A stretch of DNA of 64,000 nt, taken from Planctellipticum variicoloris (GTDB lineage Bacteria > Planctomycetota > Planctomycetia > Planctomycetales > Planctomycetaceae). Made by a program: the position numbers and the translations under genes. The stretch is taken from positions 1 through 64,000 of the forward strand of contig NZ_CP130886.1 in the NCBI RefSeq assembly GCF_030622045.1. Reading direction: 5' to 3'. The notes under the pieces were generated by a model. That model saw only the letters and a list, made by a program, of their open reading frames with translations, was not told where the DNA came from and made no database searches. Shown here in pieces: positions 15,959-25,679 of the stretch (its first letter is position 1; each line of letters starts with the position of its first letter).

Positions 15959-18496
15959 TCACTTCCGCTGCGGCCGGCGTTCCGCCTGCGCCGCGTACGG
16001 ATCGTCCGGCCAGGCGTGTTTCGGATACCGGCGACGGAGCTCGCCGCGGACAATCGGATACGCATTTTTCCAGAATGACGACAGGTCGTCGGTGATCTGC
16101 TGCGGGCGGTGGTTCGGGGCGAGCAGGTGGAGCAGCACCGGAATCCGGCCGCCTGCGATGCGGGGAGTCGTCAGCCAGCCGAAGATCTCCTGGATCCTGA
16201 CGGCAAGGACGGGCGGCCGGCCCGGTTCGTAGGTGAGGGCCACGCGGCTGCCGCTCGGGACCGTCAGCCGTTCGGGGGCTTCGCGGTCTAGAAGCTGCCG
16301 TTGCGGACCGGTGAGGCGGGATTGCAGAACGTCGAGCCAGCGGGCCTGGCGCAACTCGGCGAACGACCGGCAACCGTACGCCAGTTCCGGCAGCAGGCTC
16401 TGCAGTTCCGATTCGGTCCACGCGGGGAGATCGGCATCGGGCAGCCACTCGCGCAGACAGCGCAGGCGGGCCAGCAACTGCGTCACCGCGGGGTCATCGG
16501 CGGGAAAGACGCGGTCCCAGGCCCTGAGGGCCGCCGCCGCGAGAGTCTGGGCGGTTGCGTCTCCTTCGGGAAGCGCTGTCGGCGTCTCTTCGAGGACGAG
16601 ATCGAGCCAGTAGACCCGCCGACGGGCCTGCAGCCGTTCGGTCGTCGGTTCGAACTCGACGTCGACGCGGGTTGTCAGATGCTCGGCCGGCAGCCAGCTC
16701 CGTTCGACGGCGGACGCCCGTCGGACGAAGGCCTCGCCCGAGGAGGAGTCGAGATCGACGCAGACGAAGAGCTCGCAGTCCCGCACGGCGGAGGATTCCG
16801 AAAGGATCACCCCCCGGCCGCCGACCATCAGGGCCTTACGACCGCCGGGTTCGCGACGTTTCGCCAGTCGGTCCGGGAAGGCGGCGAGAATTGCGCGCAG
16901 GAGCGATTCCGTCGCGGAGACGTCCGAGGGCTTTGAACTGCCGCTGTCGGAATCGCGAGTCAGTCGTTCGAGCTGGCGGGCGGAGTCGAGAACGAAGCGG
17001 GCGGCGCCGGGGGCGATCGTGCCCGCCTCCGCATCGGTCCGCCCCGAGCGGGCGAACTGTTCGAGGGCGTCGGCCTGGTCGAGCAGATCGGACGGTGACT
17101 GATGCTTCGCGGTCCGCCGGCGTTCTTCGCGGCGGAACGGTTCCCGTTCCGAGAGGAGCGCCGCGATGAGAGCGGCTTTGTGGGAAGCTCCCCCCCGCGC
17201 CCCTTCGAACAGCAATCGAGCCAGACGGGGATGGACCGGCAGCTTCACGAGCTGCTGGCCGAGTTCGGTGATTTCCGTTCCGTCGATGGCATCCAGCAGC
17301 GTCAATAGCTGTTCGGCCCGTTCGACGGCGGACTCGGCGGGGGCTTCGAACCAGGGGAAGGCGCGGACGTCGGCTTCGCCCCAGCTCAGGAGTTGCAGCA
17401 CGACGCCCGCGAGGTCGGTCCGGCGGATTTCGGGCGTTTCGTGATCGGGCCGAACGCGCTGAGAGGCTTCCGACCACATCCGCAGACAGACGCCGGGGCC
17501 GAGTCGTCCGGCCCGCCCGGCCCGCTGGTCGGCGGAGGCTTTCGAGATGGGTCGGAGTTCGAGGCGGTTCAAACCCAGGTCGGCGTCGTATTGAAGCTGG
17601 CGGGCGACGCCGGTATCGACGACGCCGGCGATCCCCGGAATCGTGAGCGACGTTTCGGCGATGTTCGTGGCCAGGATCACGCGGCGACGTTCGGAAGGGG
17701 CGAATACGCGGTCTTGTTCCTCGGCGGAGAGTTCGCCGTAGAGGGGCAGCAGTTCGAGCCGATGCTGTTCGACGAGATGGGAGAGGGCTTCCTGAGTCTG
17801 GCGGATTTCCCCGACGCCGGGCAGGAAGACGAGCAGATCGCCGGCCACGCGATCGAGCAGTTCGGCGACGCCTGCGGCGGCGATGGCGGAGAGATTCCGG
17901 ACGTCGGGGGGCGAGCGGTAGTCGATCTCGACCGGAAACCGCGGGACCGTGCAGCGGACGATTTCGGCCCCGCCGAAGAAGGCGGCGATCGGTTCGGGAT
18001 CGAGCGTGGCGGACATCACGACGACGCGAAGATCAGGCCGGACGGTCTGCTGCACGCGGCGGATCATGCCGAGCGCCAGATCGGTATCGAGATGCCGTTC
18101 GTGAAATTCGTCGAAGAGGACCGTCGAGACTCCTTCGAGGAAGGGATCGTCGAGCAGGCGACGGACGAGGATGCCTTCAGTCATCACGACGATGCGGGTC
18201 TTCGCCGTGACCTGCGAGTCGAAGCGGACCTGGTAGCCGACGAGATCGCCGACGCGGCAGTTCAGTTCCTGCGCCATCCGCCGGGCGGCGGCGCGGGCGG
18301 CGACGCGGCGGGGTTGCAGCAGGACGACCTGGCCGCTGTCGGTGAGCAGGGCCGGCGGCACGCGGGTGGTCTTGCCGGCCCCGGTCGGCGCCTGCAGAAC
18401 CGTGGCGGCACTGCGGCCGACCGCGGCGGTCAGTTCCGGAAGGACGGCGTCGATGGGGAGGGGGGCAAGAGCCAAGGGCTGAGTGCTGAGTGCCAA
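15959..18496 (-). CDS. hrpB: ATP-dependent helicase HrpB
   Basis: DEAH-box RNA/DNA helicase of about 845 residues, the usual HrpB length. Walker A is in QAPTGAGKTTRVP (about 40-52) and motif II is DEFH in VLFDEFHERHLD, as typical for HrpB rather than HrpA. SATL (motif III) and the later helicase C-terminal motifs (NIAETSLTIPG, QRAGRAGR) are present, followed by the HrpB-specific C-terminal domain. The start is uncertain: no ATG precedes the conserved LPIDAVLPEL segment. The only usable codons are TTG at 18496 and TTG at 18475, neither with a ribosome site, and they lie inside a CTCAGCACTCAGCC repeat word. A stop lies upstream. Confidence 0.93.
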   Translation of the reverse strand: MALSTQPLALAPLPIDAVLPELTAAVGRSAATVLQAPTGAGKTTRVPPALLTDSGQVVLLQPRRVAARAAARRMAQELNCRVGDLVGYQVRFDSQVTAKTRIVVMTEGILVRRLLDDPFLEGVSTVLFDEFHERHLDTDLALGMIRRVQQTVRPDLRVVVMSATLDPEPIAAFFGGAEIVRCTVPRFPVEIDYRSPPDVRNLSAIAAAGVAELLDRVAGDLLVFLPGVGEIRQTQEALSHLVEQHRLELLPLYGELSAEEQDRVFAPSERRRVILATNIAETSLTIPGIAGVVDTGVARQLQYDADLGLNRLELRPISKASADQRAGRAGRLGPGVCLRMWSEASQRVRPDHETPEIRRTDLAGVVLQLLSWGEADVRAFPWFEAPAESAVERAEQLLTLLDAIDGTEITELGQQLVKLPVHPRLARLLFEGARGGASHKAALIAALLSEREPFRREERRRTAKHQSPSDLLDQADALEQFARSGRTDAEAGTIAPGAARFVLDSARQLERLTRDSDSGSSKPSDVSATESLLRAILAAFPDRLAKRREPGGRKALMVGGRGVILSESSAVRDCELFVCVDLDSSSGEAFVRRASAVERSWLPAEHLTTRVDVEFEPTTERLQARRRVYWLDLVLEETPTALPEGDATAQTLAAAALRAWDRVFPADDPAVTQLLARLRCLREWLPDADLPAWTESELQSLLPELAYGCRSFAELRQARWLDVLQSRLTGPQRQLLDREAPERLTVPSGSRVALTYEPGRPPVLAVRIQEIFGWLTTPRIAGGRIPVLLHLLAPNHRPQQITDDLSSFWKNAYPIVRGELRRRYPKHAWPDDPYAAQAERRPQRK

Positions 18497-18525
18497 GGGA
18501 AAGAGAATGATGGCGGCGTTTTACT

Positions 18526-18654
18526 GGTTCCCAGGCTCCGCCTGGGAACCCCCTCTGTCGAGGCTCTGCCTCGTCTGCTGTACGCGAAGAATACGCGATG
18601 AAGAAGAGGACGCAGAGCGTCCAAAGAGGCGTTCCCAGGCGGAGCCTGGGAACG
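18526..18654. repeat. Nested inverted-repeat element, copy 1
   Basis: About 129 bases. Each end is itself a hairpin: GTTCCCAGGC-TCC-GCCTGGGAAC at the left (18527-18549) and GTTCCCAGGC-GGA-GCCTGGGAAC at the right (18631-18653). Between them lie a GAGGCTCTGCCTC hairpin and a GGACGC-AGA-GCGTCC hairpin. No reading frame. It is the sister of 19100-19222. Confidence 0.8.
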
Positions 18655-18685
18655 AGGATCAAACACTGCAGGCGGGCGCCCGGCC

Positions 18686-19057
18686 CTACTTGACGATCGG
18701 GTAGCCGGCGTCTTTCCAGCCGCGGAAGCCGCCGTCCATCGAGATGACGTTGGTGTAGCCCATTTTCTGGAGGGTTTCGGCGGCGAGGGCGGAGCGGAAG
18801 CCGCCGCCGCAGTAGAGGATCAGCTCGGCATCCACGTCCGGGAAACGTTCCTCGATATCGCGTTCGATGATTCCTTTGCCGAGGTGCTCGGCGCCGGGGA
18901 GGTGGCCGGCCTGCCATTCGTGGTCTTCGCGAACGTCGAGCAGCACGAAGGTATCGCCTGCTTCCTGGCGCGATTTGACGTCCTGAACCGTGCATTCGCG
19001 GACATTGACGCGGACCGAATCGACCAGGTTGAGAAAGCGGGGGGAGTGCTTGGCCAT
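18686..19057 (-). CDS. Rhodanese-like domain protein
   Basis: Single-domain sulfurtransferase-like protein of 123 residues. The domain includes VLLDVREDHEWQAGHLPGAE and the active-site loop ILYCGGGFRSA, where the cysteine is the likely persulfide carrier; the C-terminal MDGGFRGWKDAGYP stretch is typical. No signal peptide is present, so it is cytoplasmic. The frame continues upstream to 19444, but that part is made from repeat element 2, so I chose the ATG at 19057. The gene lies between two nearly identical inverted-repeat elements, and its stop codon sits in a CCCGGCCCTAC word also seen near 13093. Its sulfur acceptor is unknown. Confidence 0.88.
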   Translation of the reverse strand: MAKHSPRFLNLVDSVRVNVRECTVQDVKSRQEAGDTFVLLDVREDHEWQAGHLPGAEHLGKGIIERDIEERFPDVDAELILYCGGGFRSALAAETLQKMGYTNVISMDGGFRGWKDAGYPIVK

Positions 19058-19099
19058 GCCGGGCGGTTCCTGTGGTTGTGGTCGCGGATGAATTCGACT

Positions 19100-19222
19100 C
19101 GTTCCCAGGCTCCGCCTGGGAACGCCCTCTTCCGAGGCTCTGCCTCGTCTGCTGCACGTGAACGGGCGATGAAGAGGACGCAGAGCGTCCAAAGAGGCGT
19201 TCCCAGGCGGAGCCTGGGAACG
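19100..19222. repeat. Nested inverted-repeat element, copy 2
   Basis: About 123 bases with the same design and orientation as copy 1: end hairpins at 19101-19123 and 19199-19221, an inner GAGGCTCTGCCTC hairpin and GGACGC-AGA-GCGTCC. The two copies are alike except in the centre and bracket the rhodanese gene. The rest of the 307-base gap 19058-19364 shows nothing further. Confidence 0.8.
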
Positions 19223-19364
19223 AGGATCGTTCCAGGAGCTCCAGATTACGGTGCGGAGCGCGGATCTGGTAGCGCGTTGCGCCGACTGGCCGATTTCCGA
19301 CTCTCGGGCTAGACTTGCGGCACGAATCTGATCGCGAGCTACTCCGCCGCCAGTCGGGCGTTTC

Positions 19365-20126
19365 ATGATCGTCGTTTCGCAATTGAGACGCGAGTTTTCC
19401 GCGGGAGGCCGGACGCTGACCGCGGTCGATGGTCTGTCGTTCACGGTCCAGGCGGGAGAGGTCTACGGACTGCTGGGGCCCAATGGCGCAGGCAAGACGA
19501 CGACCCTGCGGATGATTCTCGGGCTGCTCGAACCCACCTCCGGCGAGGCCATTGTCGGCGGGCATCGGGTCACGGAAGCCCCCGAAGCGGTCAAACGGAG
19601 TATCGGTCTGGTGTCGGCGAGCGCCGGGCTCTACCCGATGCTCACCGCCCGCGAGACTTTGCGGTTCTTCGCGGATCTCTACGACGTTCCGCCGGAGGTC
19701 GTGACCGAGCGGATCGAACGGCTCGCCGATCTGCTCGATTTCCGGCGGTTTCTGGACCAGCGGTGTTCGACGCTGAGCACCGGGCAGAAGCAGCGGATTA
19801 CGCTGGCGCGGGCGCTGGTTCACGATCCGCCGGTGATGCTGCTGGACGAACCGACGCGCGGTCTCGATGTCGTGGGGACTCACGTGGTCTTCGAGTACAT
19901 CGCCCGGCTGCGGGCTGAGGGGCGGGCGGTCATCGTCAGCACGCATCGCCTGGAAGAAGCCGCGCTGGTCTGCGACCGCATGGGGCTGCTCAACCGCGGC
20001 GTGCTGCGTTACGAAGGGACGCTGGCCGAGCTGCAGGCGGCGACGGGGCGGCCGACGCTCTACGAAATGTTCCTCGATCTCTTGAACGCTCCCCGGACCG
20101 AGGGAGCCGCGCATGGAGTCGCCTGA
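19365..20126 (+). CDS. ABC transporter ATP-binding protein, NatA-like
   Basis: ATPase subunit of an exporter, 253 residues. Walker A GPNGAGKT is at 38-45, the signature LSTGQ at 137-141 and Walker B LLDEP at 159-163; the switch His is in STHRLEE. The [13 protein letters not shown] segment after the Q-loop position resembles NatA-type ATPases. It overlaps the permease gene by 14 bases, so the two are coupled. By homology to NatAB it may export sodium or another small cation, but the substrate cannot be read from sequence. No clear ribosome site precedes the ATG. Confidence 0.92.
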   Translation: MIVVSQLRREFSAGGRTLTAVDGLSFTVQAGEVYGLLGPNGAGKTTTLRMILGLLEPTSGEAIVGGHRVTEAPEAVKRSIGLVSASAGLYPMLTARETLRFFADLYDVPPEVVTERIERLADLLDFRRFLDQRCSTLSTGQKQRITLARALVHDPPVMLLDEPTRGLDVVGTHVVFEYIARLRAEGRAVIVSTHRLEEAALVCDRMGLLNRGVLRYEGTLAELQAATGRPTLYEMFLDLLNAPRTEGAAHGVA

Positions 20127-22299
20127 GCCGGAGATGCGCCGACTTGCTCCGGCCGCCGCACGATGGACGCCGCGCTGGATGCGGCTGGCGGCGAAGGAGC
20201 TGCGCGAGATCCTCCGGGATCGCCGGACGCTGCTGACGCTGCTGCTGATGCCGTTGCTCGTGTATCCGCTGCTCGGCGTGTCGTTCCAGAAGGTGATGTT
20301 CTCGCAGATCGATCCGGGCGTCCGGGTGGAGCACACCGTCGTCTTCGAAACCACGCATGCCGCCCAACTGTTTGAAGGTCGTTTCCGGGACGGAGACCAA
20401 ATCCTCAAGCGGCGACGGGGCGAGGTCGCCTCTCCGACGGAAACGCCGGACGCAGCCAAGCCCGTCGACCGTCCGAAGCTCCGCTTCCTGACGCCTGAGG
20501 GCTCCGAGCAGCGGCTCGACGTGGAGGAGCAACTCCGCGAGCGGATGGCGGAACTGGGAGTGAAGGTCGTCCCGGCCGATGGAGACGCCGGCAAGGCGGG
20601 GGCCGTCCAGTGCGAGCTGATCGCGGTCGCCGGCTGGCAGAATTCGCGCGAGGCGCGCGAGTATGTCGAGGAACGACTGCTCGCGGTCAACGACGCCTAT
20701 GCCCGGACTGTCCTGAGAGAGTACGCTCCGCAGGTCTTTCTGCCGCTCGAACTGTCGCGACGGACGATTGCCGGGGAATCGGGGCCGGCGATCTCCCTGG
20801 CGGCGCTTGCCCCGCTGATCCTGATTCTGATGACAGTCACCGGCGCGGTCTATCCGGCGATCGACCTGACGGCGGGCGAGCGGGAACGCGGGACGCTCGA
20901 AGCGCTGATCTCGGCCCCAGTCCCCCGCTACGAACTGCTGCTGGGCAAGTATGTCGCGGTGCTGACCGTTGCGATTCTGACGGCGATCGCCAACTCCGTG
21001 GCCATGATCGGCACGCTGTACTCGATCGGCCTCGATAAACTTCTGCTCGGGGACGGCGGATATCAGCCAATCGTCTTCGTGCAGCTCTTCGGACTGCTGG
21101 TGCTGTTCGCCGGGTTCTTCTCGGCGGTGCTGCTGATCCTGACCAGCTTCGCCCGCAGCTTCAAAGAGGCCCAGGCGTACCTGATTCCGCTGATGCTGCT
21201 GTCCCTGGCGCCGGGGGTCTTCAGCCTGCTGCCTGGGCTGGAGTTCACGGCCGCGCTGGCGGTCACGCCGCTGATCAACATTGTGGTCCTCGCCCGCGAT
21301 CTGCTCGACGGCCGGGCGAACCCGGCCCTGGCGGCGACGGCGATTCTGTCGACGGCGCTCTACACGGCGGGGGCCCTGGCCTGGGCGGCGCGGGTTTTCG
21401 GGACCGACGCGATGCTCTACGCCAGCGAGGGGACCTGGAAAGACTGGCTCCGCCGGCCGGAGCACGTCGCAGCCGGTCCGACCTGGCTGCAGGGGCTGTT
21501 TTCGCTGGTGGTGCTGTTCCCTGCGTTCATTCTGCTCGGCGGCCTGCCGGCCCGGTGGTTTGAGCATGCCCCGCCGCTGATGCTGGTCGGCACGAGCACG
21601 GTGACGATCCTGCTGTTTGCGCTGTGGCCGGCCGCGTTCGCGTTCTGGACGCGGATTCCGCAGACAAAGGCGTTTTCGCTGGCGCCGGTGCGCTGGACGG
21701 GGTTTGCGGGTGCGGCTCTGCTGGGGGTCTCGCTGTGGCCGTGGGCGTATGAGCTGGAGATCTGGCTGCTGCCTGCGGACCGGTTGGAGATGCTGGAAGG
21801 CTTTTCGGAACGGATTGCGGCGTTCCTGAAGGCGGTGCCGTTGTGGGGCCGGCTGGTGGCGCTGGCGCTGGTTCCGGCGGTCTGCGAGGAACTGTTCTTC
21901 CGCGGCTGGCTGTACGCCGCGATTGCGACGCGCTGCCGGGCGGTGGGGACGATCGTGATCACGGGGACGCTGTTTGGCGTGCTGCACGTGGTGGTGCGGG
22001 ACTCGGTGCTGTGGGAGCGTTTCTTTCCGACCTGTTTTCTGGGACTCATCCTGGGGGTCGTGCGCTGGCGGACCGGGAGCGTCCTGCCGGGAATCCTGCT
22101 GCACGTGTTGCACAACGGCCTGCTGCTGTCGCTGTCGGATGCGCCGAAGTGGATCACCCGCTGGGGGCTGGATGTGGAGGGCCGGCAACATCTGCCGGCG
22201 GGGTGGCTGATCGGCGCGGCGGTGCTGACGGTTGCGGGCGCCTTGCTGATCGCGATTCGGGTCGGTTCAACGCGGGATCGTGAAACGCCTCCGTCCTGA
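20113..22299 (+). CDS. ABC-2 permease fused to CPBP intramembrane protease
   Basis: A 728-residue membrane protein. The first part (about 15-410) is an ABC-2/NatB-like permease with an early transmembrane segment, a large extracytoplasmic loop and a cluster of helices from about 215. The C-terminal part (about 560-700) is a CPBP (Abi) intramembrane metalloprotease: motif EELFFR at about 592-597, FGVLH about 30 residues later, then HVLHN. All three predicted metal-binding motifs are intact. The start ATG has GAGGGAG upstream and overlaps the ATPase gene. The fusion suggests export and intramembrane proteolysis of the same substrate, which is inference. Confidence 0.9.
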   Translation: MESPEPEMRRLAPAAARWTPRWMRLAAKELREILRDRRTLLTLLLMPLLVYPLLGVSFQKVMFSQIDPGVRVEHTVVFETTHAAQLFEGRFRDGDQILKRRRGEVASPTETPDAAKPVDRPKLRFLTPEGSEQRLDVEEQLRERMAELGVKVVPADGDAGKAGAVQCELIAVAGWQNSREAREYVEERLLAVNDAYARTVLREYAPQVFLPLELSRRTIAGESGPAISLAALAPLILILMTVTGAVYPAIDLTAGERERGTLEALISAPVPRYELLLGKYVAVLTVAILTAIANSVAMIGTLYSIGLDKLLLGDGGYQPIVFVQLFGLLVLFAGFFSAVLLILTSFARSFKEAQAYLIPLMLLSLAPGVFSLLPGLEFTAALAVTPLINIVVLARDLLDGRANPALAATAILSTALYTAGALAWAARVFGTDAMLYASEGTWKDWLRRPEHVAAGPTWLQGLFSLVVLFPAFILLGGLPARWFEHAPPLMLVGTSTVTILLFALWPAAFAFWTRIPQTKAFSLAPVRWTGFAGAALLGVSLWPWAYELEIWLLPADRLEMLEGFSERIAAFLKAVPLWGRLVALALVPAVCEELFFRGWLYAAIATRCRAVGTIVITGTLFGVLHVVVRDSVLWERFFPTCFLGLILGVVRWRTGSVLPGILLHVLHNGLLLSLSDAPKWITRWGLDVEGRQHLPAGWLIGAAVLTVAGALLIAIRVGSTRDRETPPS

Positions 22300-22633
22300 A
22301 CGGCGCTCAGTGGCGGACTGGAAAACTGTCGCGACTGTCGTGCTGGCAGTTCGCGGCAGATGTCCACGCTTTGGAGCGTCTGTCAAGCTGGGGGACGTTG
22401 CGGCGGCGCATCGTCACCGCATTTTTTGCGCAAAGCCCCCATTCTTTGTTTGACGCCGTCCGCCGATAAGGTAGAAGACGCTGCGTCTCGGACCGCCATT
22501 CCCCGGCGGCCGTCTCTCGATGTCGTGAACTTCGGGCCAGTTTCACGGCTTCTGTTTCTCTTTTTCTCGTTGTCATCCCTTCGTCTCAGGTCTCCGAAGA
22601 CTCGGCAGACCTCGATCCAGGAAAGGCCCCCTG
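22300..22633. other. Gene-free interval (334 bases)
   Basis: Separates the exporter operon from the subtilase gene and should contain the protease promoter. No convincing -35/-10 pair, terminator or small gene was identified. Confidence 0.4.
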
Positions 22634-24196
22634 ATGCCGTTTTGCAACACACGGTTCTTGCGCTGCGCCCTGTTGACCGGTCTGGTTGCCGGCTCGATCC
22701 TCGTCCCGGCGGCGCCGGCCGAGAGTGCCGCCCCCGGGAAGGTGGATGTCCTGATCGCCTTCCGCAAGGTCCCCGGCCAGGCCGAGCAGAATCTGGTCAA
22801 GGCGAACGGCGGAACCGTTCGTCGCACGTACCAGATCGTGCCGGCGTTTGCGGTGGAGTTGCCGATGAAGGCGGCCGAAGCGCTCGCCAAGCACAAGGAC
22901 GTGGCGATCATCGAGCCGGACGGACTGATCGAGGCGGTCGACGCCGAGCTGGATGCGGTCTGGGGCGTCAAGAAAATCGGCGCGGGAATCGCCCACACGA
23001 GCAACCCCGCCTACAAGGGCCTCGGGATCAATGTGGCGGTGATCGATTCCGGCGTGGATTACAACCACGCCGATCTCAAGCCGAATTACCGCGGCGGGTA
23101 TGACTTCGTGAATAACGACAGCGACCCGATGGACGACAACGGGCACGGGACGCACTGCGCCGGCACGATTGCGGCGGCGGACAACGACGCGGGCGTGGTG
23201 GGGGTGGCCCCGTCGGTCAATCTGTATGCGCTGAAAGTTCTCGATGCCACGGGAAGCGGCTCGTACAGCAACATGATTGCCGCGCTCGACTGGTGCGTGA
23301 AGAACAGCGTGCCGATCGACATTACGAATAACAGCTACGGGAGCAGTGCGAATCCCGGCAGCATCGTCGAGACGGCGTTTATTAACGCCCACAACGCGGG
23401 GATCCTGAACATCGCCGCTGCCGGGAACTATGGCACGTCCGCCGGGACGGAAGACAACGTGATTTATCCGGCCCGGTACGCCTCGGTGCTGGCGGTGGGG
23501 GCGACGACCAGCGGCGACGTGCGGTCGTCGTTCTCGTGCACGGGGCCGGCGGTGGAGCTGGCGGCGCCGGGTTCGAGCATCTACTCGACGCTGCCGGGTG
23601 GGCGATATGGGTACTACTCGGGGACATCCATGGCGTGCCCGCACGCCGTGGGGGCGGCGGCCGTGCTGCTGGAAGCCGGTCGCGGCCAGTACGGCGCTTC
23701 GGCGACGAATGAGTACATTTGGGACATGCTGAAGGCTTCGGCCCTGGACCTGGGAACGGCCGGTTCGGACACGTGGTACGGATCGGGCCGGGTGCAGGTG
23801 GATTACGGCGTGGCCACAGTCGGTCTGACCGCCCCCAGTGCCCCCGCTCCGGCCCCAGCACCTGCGCCGACTCCGCCGCCCGCGATTATTGGTATGAAGG
23901 TCAAGTCAATTGCCTATGCCGCGGTGGGCGCCAAGAAAGCCGATCTGCAGGTGACCGTGACGATCGTCGACCAGAACGGGACAGCCGTCACGGGAGCTGT
24001 GGTGTCGGCCGCGATCAAGTGCAGCACGGTGGCGACGACGTACGGCGGCACGGCGACGACCAACACCAAGGGGCAGGTGGTTTACAAGATCTCGAAGGCC
24101 CCGAAGGGAACTTGGACGACGACCGTCAGCAATGTGACGAAATCGGGTTACCAGTGGGATCAGAGCTCGCCGGCGAATTCGTACCAGAAGAAGTAA
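22634..24196 (+). CDS. Secreted subtilisin-like (S8) serine protease
   Basis: Exported protease of 520 residues. A signal peptide occupies about 1-32. An inhibitor-I9-like propeptide follows (about 36-100, with VDVLIAFRKVPGQAEQNLVK). The catalytic triad is Asp138 in VIDSGVD, His171 in HGTHCAG and Ser332 in GTSMACPHA; the oxyanion Asn is Asn265 in AAAGN. A proline/alanine repeat linker (about 394-412) leads to a C-terminal Ig-like domain (about 414-512, DLQVTVTIVDQNGTAVTGA), which may bind the cell surface or substrate. The ATG has AGGAAAGG upstream. A strong hairpin follows the stop, so it is likely monocistronic. Confidence 0.94.
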   Translation: MPFCNTRFLRCALLTGLVAGSILVPAAPAESAAPGKVDVLIAFRKVPGQAEQNLVKANGGTVRRTYQIVPAFAVELPMKAAEALAKHKDVAIIEPDGLIEAVDAELDAVWGVKKIGAGIAHTSNPAYKGLGINVAVIDSGVDYNHADLKPNYRGGYDFVNNDSDPMDDNGHGTHCAGTIAAADNDAGVVGVAPSVNLYALKVLDATGSGSYSNMIAALDWCVKNSVPIDITNNSYGSSANPGSIVETAFINAHNAGILNIAAAGNYGTSAGTEDNVIYPARYASVLAVGATTSGDVRSSFSCTGPAVELAAPGSSIYSTLPGGRYGYYSGTSMACPHAVGAAAVLLEAGRGQYGASATNEYIWDMLKASALDLGTAGSDTWYGSGRVQVDYGVATVGLTAPSAPAPAPAPAPTPPPAIIGMKVKSIAYAAVGAKKADLQVTVTIVDQNGTAVTGAVVSAAIKCSTVATTYGGTATTNTKGQVVYKISKAPKGTWTTTVSNVTKSGYQWDQSSPANSYQKK

Positions 24197-24230
24197 TCGG
24201 TCGACTTCGCAATTGAGCTGACCAGCACGG

Positions 24231-24264
24231 CGGCAGCAGTCGGGAATGACTGCTGCCGCTGTTT
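24231..24264 (+). terminator. Probable Rho-independent terminator of the subtilase gene
   Basis: An 11-pair perfect stem, CGGCAGCAGTC with GACTGCTGCCG, around a six-base loop 35 bases past the stop, followed by CTGTTTCGTT. The T-tract is weak. Confidence 0.65.
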
Positions 24265-24489
24265 CGTTGCTGGCACTCGTCAGGATCATCGCGGCGCCGG
24301 CGGTCCGGGCATGGACTGCGACGCCTCGTGTCACGATCGCGTGATCAATCCGCGGCGCCCGAGCGATCACGGGCCGCCGGCAGCGTCCGTGACGATCGAA
24401 TCCAGGCGTCGATGCGAGACATCCATCAATGCAAGCGGGCTGCCGAGATGGCCGCCCGCTCCGAAGTTGAAATGCGTTCGCGAGTCCAG

Positions 24490-25278
24490 CTACGCGACTT
24501 GCGTTTTTGCCTGACGACGGCGACGCAGGGCGCTGACCGCCATCCCGATCCCGGCGAAACCGGCAAGGGCAAGGGAAGTCGGTTCGGGGACGATGTCGCC
24601 TTGGTCATCGATCGTTGAATCGGTGGTGTTAACGCCTCCCAAACGAATCTGCTTGATTTCTGAAAGGTACTTACCAGTGACGAATGTTCCGGGCGTTATT
24701 CCTGGGATGAGTGATTCAACAGTGACTTTCGTAATCTGCTCGCCGGCATTGCCAATGATGCGAAATCGTGCCGGCTGTTCGAACGGCTGCGGTTTCTCGA
24801 ACGTCGCAACGCCTGTCGCACCGTAATTGACGGTGATCTTGATCTTGGACCCATCCGGGCCGGTCGAAGGATTGAATCCGAGCTCAAATTCAAGATCGCT
24901 GAACGAGAACATCGGGACGTAATCTGGGCTCCGGTCATTCGCGGCGTGGGGCATAAAATACACGCTGCTGAAGAACATCTGATTTGGTCCTCCCCCCTGA
25001 GAGCTGATCTCGGTAATCATCGCCTGCCCACCTTCAATCTTCAGGCTTAGAGTGGCATCGACGCTTCCGATGTCGACAACTGCGTTCACATTCGGGTTCA
25101 TCATGTTCACGTAACCTTCAACGACCGGCCCGTCAGAGATCAGTGGGCTTGATCCGTTACCTATCAGGTTGTAGTGGTTGCCCGACCCGCCGTTGTATTC
25201 GAAAACGATTGTCGCACGCGCCTCGCCGCCGATCGCGATGAATAGCATCGCAATCAATCCCCCAATGGCCCGTCTCAT
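24490..25278 (-). CDS. PEP-CTERM sorting-domain protein
   Basis: Exported surface protein of 262 residues. A signal peptide covers about 1-22. The body is beta-rich, with a G-rich N-terminal segment after it. The C-terminus has the PEP-CTERM signal: VPEPTSLALAG, a hydrophobic helix, then RRRR, which marks it for sorting by an exosortase. I chose the ATG at 25278 with GAGGAA immediately upstream over a longer frame. GC content is visibly lower than in neighbours (about 47 % in a sampled 60-base line), which may mean recent acquisition. The molecular function of the body is unknown. Confidence 0.87.
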   Translation of the reverse strand: MRRAIGGLIAMLFIAIGGEARATIVFEYNGGSGNHYNLIGNGSSPLISDGPVVEGYVNMMNPNVNAVVDIGSVDATLSLKIEGGQAMITEISSQGGGPNQMFFSSVYFMPHAANDRSPDYVPMFSFSDLEFELGFNPSTGPDGSKIKITVNYGATGVATFEKPQPFEQPARFRIIGNAGEQITKVTVESLIPGITPGTFVTGKYLSEIKQIRLGGVNTTDSTIDDQGDIVPEPTSLALAGFAGIGMAVSALRRRRQAKTQVA

Positions 25279-25679
25279 TTCCTCTGTCCCTTTGCCCCGC
25301 AAATGCAACTCATCCTGGCCCGCTCCTAGCCCGCTGACCGGACATCCCTTCCCGTTCGACAACCGTGCGAAGACCGGTTGTCTGATTTGAGATCGTGCCG
25401 GCCGCGAAAGCCTTTCGCAAGCGTAAGAATTCCGGAAAACGGCATAAACCGTACAAATCCCTAGGCACCCCGTCGGCGAATGCCAAGAAATCGCATGGAC
25501 GCGGGAGTGAACAATTCAGATTTCGCGTCTTTTGTCTCAGAAGTCGCATCGCTGACTGGACTTGGCGCGGACGACATCCCGTTGCCGCGAGCGGTGCATG
25601 CAGAAACGAAACGTCCCGGAACCAGCGCGAGGCCGATGCCGGGACGTCGAATGACGCGGTGTCTGAAAGAGAGCCCCCG
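25279..25679. other. Gene-free interval (401 bases)
   Basis: Upstream of the PEP-CTERM gene and downstream of the TadE-like gene on the same strand. It presumably holds the PEP-CTERM promoter. Overlapping short frames have no ribosome sites or recognisable products. Confidence 0.4.
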
